This document shows positions 42,818 to 51,107 of a stretch of 64,000 bases of DNA, in pieces (within the stretch, counting starts at the first letter, position 1; every line of letters begins with the position of its first letter). The DNA is taken from contig NZ_JBEGIK010000001.1 of NCBI RefSeq assembly GCF_040675855.1, positions 434,001-498,000 on the forward strand. The letters are read 5' to 3'. The DNA is from Microbacterium sp. LWH3-1.2. GTDB lineage: Bacteria > Actinomycetota > Actinomycetes > Actinomycetales > Microbacteriaceae. Below the pieces are notes generated by a model. The model did no database searches and was not told the DNA's origin. It saw nothing but the letters and a program-made list of their open reading frames with translations. The translations under genes were made by a program, and so were the position numbers.

Positions 42818-44099
42818 CCGTCGTCCCGTACTCGTACTCGGCGCAGCTGGCCGCCTTCATCTCCATGCCGGTGCCGGGTGCGGTCGGCGCCACATACACG
42901 CCGCCGCGCACCTCGGTCGGCACGACGAAGTGCTCGTGCAGGTGGTCGACGTACTCGATCATGCGGCCCTCGCGGGTGCCGGTGACGGCCACGAAGTCGA
43001 ACATCGACAGGTGCTGCACGGCCTCGCAGAGCCCGACGCCGCCCGCGTGAGGGCACACCGGCACGCCGTACTTGGCAGCCAGCAGGAGGTTCGCGATGTT
43101 CTCGTTGACCCCGCCGACGCGGGCCGCGTCGATCTGCATCACCGAGATCGCGCCGGCCTGCAGCAGCTGCTTGAAGATCACCCGGTTCTGGGCGTGCTCG
43201 CCCGTCGCGACCCGCATCGGCGCGATGGCGCGCGCGATCTCGGCGTGGCCGAGCACGTCGTCGGGACTCGTGGGCTCCTCGATCCACGCGGGGTCGAACT
43301 CGGCGAGAGCGTTCACCCACTCGATGGCCTCCGAGACCTCCCACCGCTGGTTCGCGTCGATCGCGATCGGGAAGTCGGGGCCGCACACCTCGCGGGCGAC
43401 GCGGAGCCGGCGGATGTCGTCGTCGAGGTCGGCACCCACCTTGAGCTTGATCTGACCGAAGCCGTCGGCGATCGCCTCGCGGCACAGGCGCGCGAGCTTC
43501 TCGTCGGAGTAGCCGAGCCAGCCGGGGCTGGTCGTGTACGCCGGGTAGCCGGTGGCGAGAAGGACGCGCTCGCGCTCGGCGCGACCGGGCTCGGCGGCCC
43601 GGAGGATCGCGAGCGCGTCGTCGGGGGTGAGGGCGTTCGTGAGGTAGCGGAAGTCGACGAGGGCGACGAGCTCCTCGGGGCTCATCCGCGACAGCAGCTG
43701 CCACAGCGGAAGTCCGGCGCGCTTGGCCTTGATATCCCACAGCGCGTTGACGACCGCCCCGATCGCCATGTGCATGACGCCCTTCTCGGGGCCGAGCCAG
43801 CGCAGCTGCGAGTCGCCGATGAGCTCCCGGTTGATCGCGCCCATGTCGTCGAGGAGCGGCTCGATCTCGCGGCCGATGAGGTGTCCGGCGAGGGCATCGA
43901 GCGCAGCGACCTGCACGTCGTTTCCGCGCCCGATCGTGAACACGAAGGCGTGTCCCGAAACGCGGTCCGAAGCGTCCGTCACGATACGGAGATAGGCGGC
44001 CGAGTAGTCGGGGTCGAGGTTCATCGCATCGGAGCCGTCGAGGCTCAGGGACGTGGGGAATCGGATGTCTGTCGTCTCGAAGGCGACGATGCGGCTCAC
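42804..44099 (-). CDS. fucD: L-fuconate dehydratase (enolase superfamily)
   Basis: 431 residues from GTG 44099, with GGAG about 10 nt upstream. Lys pair K218/K220 in QIKLKVG, metal ligands D248 (AIDANQRW), E274 (WIEEPTSP) and E301 (ATGEHAQN), and H351 in CPHAGGVG: the mandelate-racemase-type active site of FucD. Converts L-fuconate to 2-keto-3-deoxy-L-fuconate. The neighbours supply the preceding and following steps. Confidence 0.95.
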   Translation of the reverse strand: MSRIVAFETTDIRFPTSLSLDGSDAMNLDPDYSAAYLRIVTDASDRVSGHAFVFTIGRGNDVQVAALDALAGHLIGREIEPLLDDMGAINRELIGDSQLRWLGPEKGVMHMAIGAVVNALWDIKAKRAGLPLWQLLSRMSPEELVALVDFRYLTNALTPDDALAILRAAEPGRAERERVLLATGYPAYTTSPGWLGYSDEKLARLCREAIADGFGQIKLKVGADLDDDIRRLRVAREVCGPDFPIAIDANQRWEVSEAIEWVNALAEFDPAWIEEPTSPDDVLGHAEIARAIAPMRVATGEHAQNRVIFKQLLQAGAISVMQIDAARVGGVNENIANLLLAAKYGVPVCPHAGGVGLCEAVQHLSMFDFVAVTGTREGRMIEYVDHLHEHFVVPTEVRGGVYVAPTAPGTGMEMKAASCAEYEYGTTDAAA

Positions 44100-44150
44100 G
44101 GGGCGTTCTCCAGGTTCGCGGTTCGTGGAGTCGAACCCCTCGAAGTGTAA

Positions 44151-44168
44151 ACATCGGATGTCTATACT
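44151..44168. promoter_or_regulatory. fucose operator fused to a -10 box
   Basis: Inverted repeat ACATC-G-GATGT (44151-44161), one C, then TATACT (44163-44168), a rightward promoter for the FAH-SDR pair. The same unit, ACATC-G-GATGT-C-TATGAT, precedes the regulator gene at 46757. The site also lies about 50 nt upstream of fucD on the other strand, so it could control both directions. Confidence 0.75.
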
Positions 44169-44233
44169 GTCAATCACGCCCGCGGGACGCGGCGGCATCG
44201 ACGCCACCCCGCATCGAGAAATCCAGGAGAACC

Positions 44234-45094
44234 ATGAAGTTCGCGCGCCTCGGCGAGTCCGGCAGTGAGATCCCCGTCGTCGTCGACGCAGACCGATACC
44301 TCGATCTGCGCCCGCTCACATCCGATGTCGACGGCGGATTCCTCGCCGACGACCCCGTCCGCCGGACGTCGGACGCCATCGCCGAAGGGCTCCTCCCCGA
44401 GCTCGTGGGCGCGGCCGAGCTGCGCATCGGCGCGCCCATCGCCCGGCCGAGCGCCGTCATCTGCATCGGCCAGAACTACGCCGCGCACGCTCGGGAGTCG
44501 GGTGCGGAACCGCCGACCGTGCCGATCCTGTTCCTCAAGACCCCGAACACCGTCGTCGGTCCGAACGACACCGTGACGATCCCGCGCGGAAGCGAGAAGA
44601 CGGACTGGGAGGTCGAGCTCGGCGTCGTGATCGGCCGCCGTGCCGCATACCTCGACAGTCCCGACGAAGCCGACGCCCACATCGCCGGCTACGTCGTCGC
44701 CAACGACGTGTCGGAGCGCACGTTCCAGATCGAGGTCTCGGGCGGGCAGTGGTCGAAGGGCAAGATCGCGCACGGCTTCAACCCGACCGGTCCGTGGCTG
44801 GTCACGGCGGACGAGGTCGACGCCCAGAATCTCCGCCTGAAGAGCTTCGTCAACGGCGAGCCCCGTCAGGACTCGAACACGAGCGACATGATCTTCGACG
44901 TGCGCGCCATCGTGCACCACCTCTCGCAGTTCGTCACCCTCGAGCCCGGCGACCTCATCCTCACCGGCACGCCGCAGGGCGTGGCGTTCGGCGGCAAGTT
45001 CCCGTACCTGAAGCCGGGCGACGTGGTCGACATCGACATCGAGGGGCTCGGCGCGCAGCGCCAGGAGTTCGTGGCGTGGAAGGCGATCCGATGA
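44234..45094 (+). CDS. fumarylacetoacetate hydrolase family: 2,4-diketo-3-deoxy-L-fuconate hydrolase
   Basis: 286 residues. FAH core: [29 protein letters not shown], metal ligands in [12 protein letters not shown] and [27 protein letters not shown]. In the non-phosphorylating fucose route it splits the diketo acid to pyruvate and L-lactate. Substrate assignment rests on the neighbours. ATGA overlap with the SDR. Confidence 0.92.
   Translation: MKFARLGESGSEIPVVVDADRYLDLRPLTSDVDGGFLADDPVRRTSDAIAEGLLPELVGAAELRIGAPIARPSAVICIGQNYAAHARESGAEPPTVPILFLKTPNTVVGPNDTVTIPRGSEKTDWEVELGVVIGRRAAYLDSPDEADAHIAGYVVANDVSERTFQIEVSGGQWSKGKIAHGFNPTGPWLVTADEVDAQNLRLKSFVNGEPRQDSNTSDMIFDVRAIVHHLSQFVTLEPGDLILTGTPQGVAFGGKFPYLKPGDVVDIDIEGLGAQRQEFVAWKAIR
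44318..44328. promoter_or_regulatory. intragenic copy of the fucose operator
   Basis: ACATC-C-GATGT, exact reverse complement of the promoter sites, 150 nt downstream of the rightward -10 box and inside the hydrolase gene. It could be an auxiliary site for looping, or a chance match. Confidence 0.4.
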
Positions 45095-45852
45095 GCGGCC
45101 GGCCGCTGGACGGCCTCGTCGCCGTTGTGACGGGCGGGGCGTCGGGCATCGGCGCGGCGATCGCGACCGCACTCGCGGACGAGGGGGCCGAGGTCGCGGT
45201 GCTCGACCTCGATCCCTCGGGCGCCGACCCGCGCTTCGTCGCGTTCGCCGCGGACGTGTCGGACCGGGCCGCGGTCGACCGGGCCGTCGCCGCGGTCGGT
45301 GAGCGGTTCGGGCGCATCGACATCCTCGTCAACAACGCCGGCATCGGCGCACAGGGCGACATCGCCGCGAACGACGACGACGAGTGGGCGCGCGTGTTCT
45401 CGATCAACGTCACGGGCATCGCGCGCGTCACGTCGGCGGCGCTGCCGTGGCTGCGGCGCTCCCCGGCCGCCGCGATCTGCAACATGTCCTCGATCGCGGC
45501 CACGGCGGGACTGCCGCAGCGCGCGCTCTACAGCGCGTCGAAGGGCGCCGTGCTCTCGCTGACGCGCGCGATGGCCGCCGACCACCTGCGCGAAGGCATC
45601 CGCGTCAACGCCGTCAATCCGGGCACCGCCGACACCCCGTGGATCGGCCGCCTGCTCGCGAGCGCCCCCGATCCCGTTGCCGAGCGCGCCGCGCTCGAGG
45701 CGCGACAGCCGCACGGACGTCTCGTGTCGGCCGCCGAGGTCGCCGGCGCGGTGCTCTATCTCGTGAGCCCGTCGTCGGGCTCCACGACCGGCACCTACAT
45801 CGAGGTCGACGGCGGGATGTCGCCGCTGCGCCTCCGCCCGGCCGGCTCCTGA
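45091..45852 (+). CDS. SDR, probable 2-keto-3-deoxy-L-fuconate dehydrogenase
   Basis: 253 residues. TGGASGIGAAI cofactor loop, LVNNAGIG, catalytic Ser and Y-x3-K (YSASKGA), and a C-terminal YIEVDGGMS. LDLD after the second strand suggests NAD. Between FucD and the FAH hydrolase in the pathway. Coupled to the FAH gene. Confidence 0.92.
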   Translation: MSGRPLDGLVAVVTGGASGIGAAIATALADEGAEVAVLDLDPSGADPRFVAFAADVSDRAAVDRAVAAVGERFGRIDILVNNAGIGAQGDIAANDDDEWARVFSINVTGIARVTSAALPWLRRSPAAAICNMSSIAATAGLPQRALYSASKGAVLSLTRAMAADHLREGIRVNAVNPGTADTPWIGRLLASAPDPVAERAALEARQPHGRLVSAAEVAGAVLYLVSPSSGSTTGTYIEVDGGMSPLRLRPAGS

Positions 45853-45856
45853 CCCG

Positions 45857-46705
45857 TCAGCCCAAGCGGTAGAACCGCTCGGCGTTCTCGGCGAGCACCG
45901 CTCTCCGGCGGTGCTCGCCGACGCGGTCGGCCAGCCACGAGGACACCGTGTCGAGCCATCGTCCGTAAGGACCCGAGACCGGCCAGTCGCTGCCGAACAT
46001 CAGGCGGTCGGGGCCGAAGGCGTCCAGGGCCACGTCGAGGAAAGGCCTCACCTGGGCGTCGGTCCATTCGCCGGCCGACTCCGCCGGCAGGCCCGAGAGC
46101 TTGCACACGACGTTCGGACGCTGCGCGAGGTCGCGCAGCGACTCCGCCCACGGCGTGCCGTCGGCGGGGTCCGCGTCATCCGGCGAACCCACCTCGGGCT
46201 TGCCCAGGTGGTCCAGCACGATGGCGAGGTCGGGCAGGGCGTCCGCGAGCGCCACCACGTCGGGCAGCTGCTCCCAGCGCACGCACGCGTCGAACGTGAG
46301 TCCGGCCGCGGCGACCGCCTCGGCCGAGCGGAGGAAGCCCGGCCGCAGGCAGAAGCCGTCGGGCTCGGACTGCAGCAGGCGTCGCACCCCGATGACGAGC
46401 GGCCGCTCCGCGAAGGCCGCGAGATGCGCGTCGGTCGCGGCGGGGTCTTCGAGCGGCGCGCGGGCCACGATCCCCCGCACGGGCACGCGCGAGGTCAGTG
46501 ACGCGACCCAGTCCGTCTCGGCGATCGCCTGCTCGGGCGCGCATTCCGCCTGCACGAACACGAAGCCGCAGTCCGCGTCGGGGGCGTCCTGCAAGGCGAC
46601 GTCGAGCTCATCCGGACCGAAAGATCGGAGCAGAGCTCCTTCCAGCCACTCGTAGGTGAGGGCCTCGGGGTCCCAGAGATGGAGGTGTCCGTCCACGACT
46701 CGCAT
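45857..46705 (-). CDS. amidohydrolase, probable L-fucono-1,5-lactonase
   Basis: 282 residues. Starts MRVVDGHLHLWDPE (HxH metal motif), with VLDHLGKPEVG (conserved His), and ends FGSDWPVSGPYG (catalytic Asp): the Amidohydro_2 family that includes fuconolactonase and rhamnonolactonase. Opens the lactone made by the aldo/keto reductase. CATGAT lies 6 nt before the ATG, a leaderless-like start. Convergent with the SDR. Confidence 0.9.
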   Translation of the reverse strand: MRVVDGHLHLWDPEALTYEWLEGALLRSFGPDELDVALQDAPDADCGFVFVQAECAPEQAIAETDWVASLTSRVPVRGIVARAPLEDPAATDAHLAAFAERPLVIGVRRLLQSEPDGFCLRPGFLRSAEAVAAAGLTFDACVRWEQLPDVVALADALPDLAIVLDHLGKPEVGSPDDADPADGTPWAESLRDLAQRPNVVCKLSGLPAESAGEWTDAQVRPFLDVALDAFGPDRLMFGSDWPVSGPYGRWLDTVSSWLADRVGEHRRRAVLAENAERFYRLG

Positions 46706-46756
46706 GTCACCATCATGCCGTCGCCGCGCGGTGACGGCGGCATCTGTTTCGCCCTG

Positions 46757-46774
46757 ACATCGGATGTCTATGAT
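46757..46774 (+). promoter_or_regulatory. autoregulatory operator/promoter of the fucose GntR gene
   Basis: ACATC-G-GATGT (46757-46767), C, TATGAT (-10, 46769-46774), GGGCGC, GTG 46781. The operator abuts the -10 box, so a bound repressor would occlude RNA polymerase. Same layout as at 44151. Confidence 0.75.
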
Positions 46775-46780
46775 GGGCGC

Positions 46781-47458
46781 GTGGCCGTCACCGACGAAGC
46801 GATCGAGAAGATCAAGGACATGATCGTCCGCGGCGAGCTCGCTCCCGGGTCGCGCCTGCCTCCCGAGAAGGACCTCGCCGAACGCCTGGGCCTCTCTCGC
46901 AACTCGATGCGCGAGGCCGTGAAGGCGCTCGAGGTCATCCGCGTGCTCGATGTGCGGCGCGGCGACGGCACATACGTCACGAGCCTCGAGCCGAAGCTGC
47001 TGCTCGAGGCGGTCTCGTTCGTCGTCGACCTGCACGACGACGACTCCCTGCTCGAGATCTTCGCGGTGCGCCGCATCCTCGAGTCCCACGCGACGGGGCT
47101 GGCGGCGCAGCGCGCGGACGACGACGACGTGGCCGGATTGGATGCCGAGATCAGCGGCGTCGCGATCGACACCGACATCGAGTCCCTCGTCGAGCACGAC
47201 GTGCGCTTCCACAGCGCGATCGCACGACTCGCGGGCAACGACTACCTCGCGAGCCTGCTTGAGAGCCTGACCAGCCAGACCGTGCGGGCCCGCGTGTGGC
47301 GAGGGCTCACCCAGGCCGGCGCCGTCGAGCGCACGCTTCACGAGCACCGGGCGATCCTCGACGCGATCGCCGACCGCGACATCGGGCTTGCGACCGCGGC
47401 CGCGCAGTTGCACATCTCGGGCATCGAGCGCTGGCTGCGCCAGGCCCGCGACGCCTGA
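46781..47458 (+). CDS. GntR/FadR-type regulator of the fucose genes
   Basis: 225 residues from GTG (leaderless). GntR winged helix with GSRLPPEKDLAERLGLSRNS and REAVKALEVIRVLDVRRGDG in succession, then an FCD domain (EIFAVRRILESHA, VEHDVRFHSAIARLAGN, LHEHRAILDAIADRD) with the metal-ligand His/Asp set. Probably senses a fucose-derived acid. Confidence 0.94.
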   Translation: MAVTDEAIEKIKDMIVRGELAPGSRLPPEKDLAERLGLSRNSMREAVKALEVIRVLDVRRGDGTYVTSLEPKLLLEAVSFVVDLHDDDSLLEIFAVRRILESHATGLAAQRADDDDVAGLDAEISGVAIDTDIESLVEHDVRFHSAIARLAGNDYLASLLESLTSQTVRARVWRGLTQAGAVERTLHEHRAILDAIADRDIGLATAAAQLHISGIERWLRQARDA

Positions 47459-47478
47459 GCCCGGGTGCACATCCGCCT

Positions 47479-48405
47479 CTACGCGAAGCGCACGGTCTGC
47501 TGCAGGCGCGTGCGGTAGTCGAAGACCTCGTTGCCGCCGACGTCGCGCGCGCCGGTGATGCCCCGGCGCAGCACCGTGGCCAACGCGCTGCGCGAGACGA
47601 CCGCGACCCGCACGCCGCGCACGCGGCCGATCTCGTCGATGGGGGTGAGCACGTCCTCGTCCGGGAGCACCACGATCGCGCCGCTGAACCGCACGCCGGC
47701 GGCGCGCGAGATCACTCGCATGCGCGAGAGCAGCTCGGCGAGCGGAGCGCCGGGCACGCCGTCACCGACGAACTCGCCGCGGCGGATCCGAGCCGGACCG
47801 CCGAAGTCCTCCGACAGCACGCCGTACAGGCCGCTCGGGCCGAGCACGATGTGGTCGATCTTCGCGTCGGGGTCCGCGTCCCGCCCCGCCGCAGCCACGT
47901 CGTGCCACACCGTGTACCCCATGCCGAGGTCGGCCACGATCCGGGCGGTCGCCTCCTCGGCGAGCGCGTCGGCGAGCAGGCGCCGCAGCGCCACCGGCGC
48001 CGAGCGCACGAGCGCGGGGTCGTACGGGTCGTCGAGGGTGACGCCTCGGCCGGCCCACTCCCGGATCAGCGTGAGGTAGCGCTCGCGGCGCCAGCCACCG
48101 GGGTGTCCGTAGGACCGGGCACGCGGACGGGTGTCGGTGCGCGCCGCGGGCGGCCGCCAGCCCGACCACTCGGGCGCCGCCGACTCGCCGAAGCCGTGCC
48201 CGCGGTCGTACGCCGCGCGCGCCTCCGGCGTGCCGACGAGCTCCCATGCCCGCTGCACCTGGATGAACACGGCCGCATCGCCGCCGGTGTCGGGGTGCGT
48301 CTGCCTGAGGCGCAGGCGGTACGCCTTGCGAAGGGTCTCCTCGTCGACCTCGGGGCCGACCGCGAGCACCTCGTAGGCGGACGCCGAGAGCGGACTGTCG
48401 AACAC
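47479..48405 (-). CDS. J-domain protein with a NERD-like C-terminal domain
   Basis: 308 residues from GTG. N-terminal J domain (about 8-68) with the HPD motif in RQTHPDTGGD. A Pro/Arg linker follows, then a NERD-like region: GMGYTVWHDVAAAGRDADPDAKIDHIVLGPSGLYGV. The usual ETK nuclease motif reads LSEDFG, so catalysis is doubtful. Combining a DnaK co-chaperone domain with a nuclease-related domain is uncommon. Confidence 0.82.
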   Translation of the reverse strand: MFDSPLSASAYEVLAVGPEVDEETLRKAYRLRLRQTHPDTGGDAAVFIQVQRAWELVGTPEARAAYDRGHGFGESAAPEWSGWRPPAARTDTRPRARSYGHPGGWRRERYLTLIREWAGRGVTLDDPYDPALVRSAPVALRRLLADALAEEATARIVADLGMGYTVWHDVAAAGRDADPDAKIDHIVLGPSGLYGVLSEDFGGPARIRRGEFVGDGVPGAPLAELLSRMRVISRAAGVRFSGAIVVLPDEDVLTPIDEIGRVRGVRVAVVSRSALATVLRRGITGARDVGGNEVFDYRTRLQQTVRFA

Positions 48406-48492
48406 GTGCCCTCCCCCGGGACTGCGATGACGGATGCTGCGCGCCGCTGTCTGCGGCGGGACTCAGGTTACGTCACGCGGTCGCGTCCGGGC

Positions 48493-49017
48493 TCAGCGGT
48501 TCTCGTTGCGGCGCGCGTAGGCGGCGGCGCTGCGGCTCGAGAGGGCGAGGAGGAGCAGGATGTCGATGCTCAGCGACAGGAAGGTCCCCGCGATCTCGAT
48601 CTCCTGCCCCTGCGCCCACCACGCTGTGAACGAGGTGCTGATCGACAGCACCGCGATGAGCATGACGACCACGCGGGCCCCGTTGACGCCCCGGTACACG
48701 AAGAACGCCAGCGCGAGATCGATGAGGAGGACCGTCGCGCCGGTGCCGATCACCAGCCACAGCGCCGCCTGCTTCCCCTCCGGCGTGGGGTCGAATCCTT
48801 CGAGCACGGAGTCGGGGTCGGACAGGATCGCGTCCCACCCCGTCGCGATGCTGACGAGCACCACGACGCCGGCGATCACCCTCAGCGCGATGAGCAGGAC
48901 GCCCGCCACGGTCGAGATCGGGCGCTTCATCTCCGGGTCGAAGCGCGGCGGCTTGAGCAGTCGCCCTGCCGGTTCGTACGCAGGCCGCTTGTGCGGCGCC
49001 GGCATTCCGGCGCTCAT
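48493..49017 (-). CDS. hypothetical four-helix membrane protein
   Basis: 174 residues. Cytoplasmic Pro/Lys-rich N-terminus (PHKRPAYEPAGRLLKPPRF), then four hydrophobic helices (VAGVLLIALRVIAGVVVLV, WLVIGTGATVLLIDLALAFFV, VVVMLIAVLSIS, FLSLSIDILLLLAL) and a short basic tail. Start overlaps the stop of the LssY-domain gene (ATGA), so the two act as a pair. Function unknown. Confidence 0.85.
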   Translation of the reverse strand: MSAGMPAPHKRPAYEPAGRLLKPPRFDPEMKRPISTVAGVLLIALRVIAGVVVLVSIATGWDAILSDPDSVLEGFDPTPEGKQAALWLVIGTGATVLLIDLALAFFVYRGVNGARVVVMLIAVLSISTSFTAWWAQGQEIEIAGTFLSLSIDILLLLALSSRSAAAYARRNENR

Positions 49018-49859
49018 GCCGGCACCTCCCCCGCACTCTCGACGCGCGGCGCGACGGCCCGCACGTCCACGATGGGCAGGTCGCCGTCGGTGCGGATGCT
49101 GTCGCCGCCGCCGTTGCGGGCGTGGTATCCGGTGGCGAAGTCGGCGATGACGTCCACGGTGACGCGGGGGTCGGCACCGCAGATCGACGAGACGATGTGG
49201 TCGCGCTCGACGTCGGTGTCGGCGTCGATGCGGTGGGTGACCTGCAGTGTGAACAGCGACAGCCCGACGCTGGTGTCGAAGGTTCCGGCCGCGAGCCAGT
49301 CGACGCGGCGGCCGCCGGGCAGCAGCCAGTCGTCGGGGCAGCGCCAGAACCGCACGTGGTGGCGCTGGGCGGGGTTGCCGTCGACCTCCTGCTGGTAGGC
49401 GAAGTCCTGCTGGCGGCCGAAGAGGAAGAGCGGACTCACCGGCGCCTCGTCGTAGCTGCGCCGGGTGAGCGTCGACGTGATGATGCGCCACGACGAGCCG
49501 AGCGTCACCGGATCCGCCTGCGTCCAGCCCGCCGCCTCGAGAGCGGCCCGGATCTGCTCACCGCCGCCCTGGAACGCGAGGTTCACCGGGTCGCCGAGCA
49601 ACCCGTCACTCGTGCGGGTGCGCCCGATGAAGTAGTCCGGCACGTAGATCGTGGTGAGGATCCGGTGCAGCCGCGGCAGCACGAGATATGCGAGGAGCAC
49701 CCAGAATGCGAGGAAGAACGGGATGCCCCACCACCCGACGTGGAACGTCTCGGTGAGGCTGAGGTAGGCGAGCCACAGCGCTGCGAGTCCGGCGAAGACG
49801 AAGAAGAACCAATCGATCGCGACGCCGATCGAGTAGCTCCTCCGGTGCCGGGTGCTCAC
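49014..49859 (-). CDS. LssY C-terminal domain membrane protein
   Basis: 281 residues from GTG 49859 (GAGGAGG 4-5 nt upstream). Two N-terminal helices, then PVNLAFQGGGEQIRAALEAAGWTQADPV, SPLFLFGRQQDFAYQQEV, RHHVRFWRCPD and WLAAGTFDTSVGLS, the LssY C-terminal domain pattern. Often fused to PAP2 or DedA domains elsewhere; here alone. Likely envelope lipid-related, by family association only. Confidence 0.88.
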   Translation of the reverse strand: MSTRHRRSYSIGVAIDWFFFVFAGLAALWLAYLSLTETFHVGWWGIPFFLAFWVLLAYLVLPRLHRILTTIYVPDYFIGRTRTSDGLLGDPVNLAFQGGGEQIRAALEAAGWTQADPVTLGSSWRIITSTLTRRSYDEAPVSPLFLFGRQQDFAYQQEVDGNPAQRHHVRFWRCPDDWLLPGGRRVDWLAAGTFDTSVGLSLFTLQVTHRIDADTDVERDHIVSSICGADPRVTVDVIADFATGYHARNGGGDSIRTDGDLPIVDVRAVAPRVESAGEVPA

Positions 49860-49885
49860 GATCCTCCTCGTCGCCGATGCCGGCG

Positions 49886-50959
49886 TCAGTGCCAGAGGGG
49901 GACGTCGGGTCGGTGGGCGAGCGCGGTCTCGGCCAGGTCGTCCGGCAGGTCGGCGAGCGTCGCCGGCTGCCACCGCGGCGCGCGGTCCTTGTCGATGACC
50001 TGCGCCCTGATGCCCTCCGGCAGGTCGGGCTGGGAGGTCGCGAACCACATCACCAGGCCGTACTCCTGATCGAGGGCTTCGCGCAGCCCGGGAAGCTCCC
50101 GGGCGCGGCGGATCGCGGCGAGCGTCACGGCGAGACCGGTCGGCGACAGTTCGCCGAGCAGGTCGGCGGTGGCGGATGCCGCGGGCTCGGGGCACGCCCG
50201 CAGGCGCTCGACGATCTCGGCGACGGTGTCGGCCGCGAACGCGTCGTCGATCCACTCCCGGGCCCGGATCAGCTTGGACGGGGCGGGGGTCTCGTCGAAC
50301 AGCAGGACGAGCTCGGTCGGGCTGGACGGGTCGGCCCGCGTCTCGAGCGCGTCTCGCACCGCGTCGAGGTTCTCGTGCGGCACGTAGTGGTCGGCGAATC
50401 CGGCGTAGATCGCGTCCGCGGCATCCATCACCGCGCCCGTGAGCCCCAGATACTCGCCGAGGCGGCCCGGTGCGTGGGCGAGCAGCCACGTGCCGCCGAC
50501 GTCGGGGGTGAAGCCGATGCGGGTCTCCGGCATCGCCAGCTGCGAGCGGTCGGTCACGATGCGGATCGCGGCATGACCGGCGACGCCGATGCCGCCGCCC
50601 ATCGTGATGCCGTCCGCGAACGCGACGAACGGCTTCGGGTACTCGGCGATACGCGCGTTGGTCGCGTACTCGGCGCGGAAGAACACCGCCGCGTCCTCGG
50701 CGCGGCCGCTCGTGACCTGCTCGGCGAGCCCGCGCACGTCGCCGCCGGCGCACAGTCCACGTTCGCCGGCGCCGTCCAGCAGCACCATGTCGACCTCGGT
50801 ATCGTGCTCCCAGGCGTCCAGCGCCGCGTGCAGCTGCTCGACCATCCCCAGGTTGAGGGCGTTGATCGCGCGAGGCCTGTTCAGGGTGAGGCGTCCGAGG
50901 CCGCCGCTCGTGCTCACGAGGACGGTGGGCTCGGCGGCGGTCTCAGCGAGGTCGGTCAC
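49886..50959 (-). CDS. 3-hydroxyisobutyryl-CoA hydrolase
   Basis: 357 residues, longer than a crotonase, as in HIBCH. CAGGDVRGLAEQ, ADGITMGGGIGVAGHA and MPETRIGFTPDVGGTWLL carry the HIBCH Glu and Asp pair. Releases 3-hydroxyisobutyrate, the substrate of the dehydrogenase at 5375-6274. Leaderless: TAACGT (50967-50972), 7 nt, GTG 50959. Confidence 0.92.
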   Translation of the reverse strand: MTDLAETAAEPTVLVSTSGGLGRLTLNRPRAINALNLGMVEQLHAALDAWEHDTEVDMVLLDGAGERGLCAGGDVRGLAEQVTSGRAEDAAVFFRAEYATNARIAEYPKPFVAFADGITMGGGIGVAGHAAIRIVTDRSQLAMPETRIGFTPDVGGTWLLAHAPGRLGEYLGLTGAVMDAADAIYAGFADHYVPHENLDAVRDALETRADPSSPTELVLLFDETPAPSKLIRAREWIDDAFAADTVAEIVERLRACPEPAASATADLLGELSPTGLAVTLAAIRRARELPGLREALDQEYGLVMWFATSQPDLPEGIRAQVIDKDRAPRWQPATLADLPDDLAETALAHRPDVPLWH

Positions 50960-50966
50960 GAGCGCA

Positions 50967-50972
50967 ACGTTA
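50967..50972 (-). promoter_or_regulatory. leaderless -10 box of the 3-hydroxyisobutyryl-CoA hydrolase gene
   Basis: TAACGT, 7 nt, GTG 50959 on the minus strand; rules out the longer open frame that continues more than 300 nt upstream. Confidence 0.65.
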
Positions 50973-51107
50973 CCGGCCGCGCCAACTTCTCCCACGCTGA
51001 GACCGGATTTCCGCCAGGATGGGACGCAGTTCTGCATTGAGTCCGCAATGGCGCGGCCCCGTAGATTGCCCCCGGGGAGCCGCCCACGACCAACGAGAGG
51101 GTTCGGC

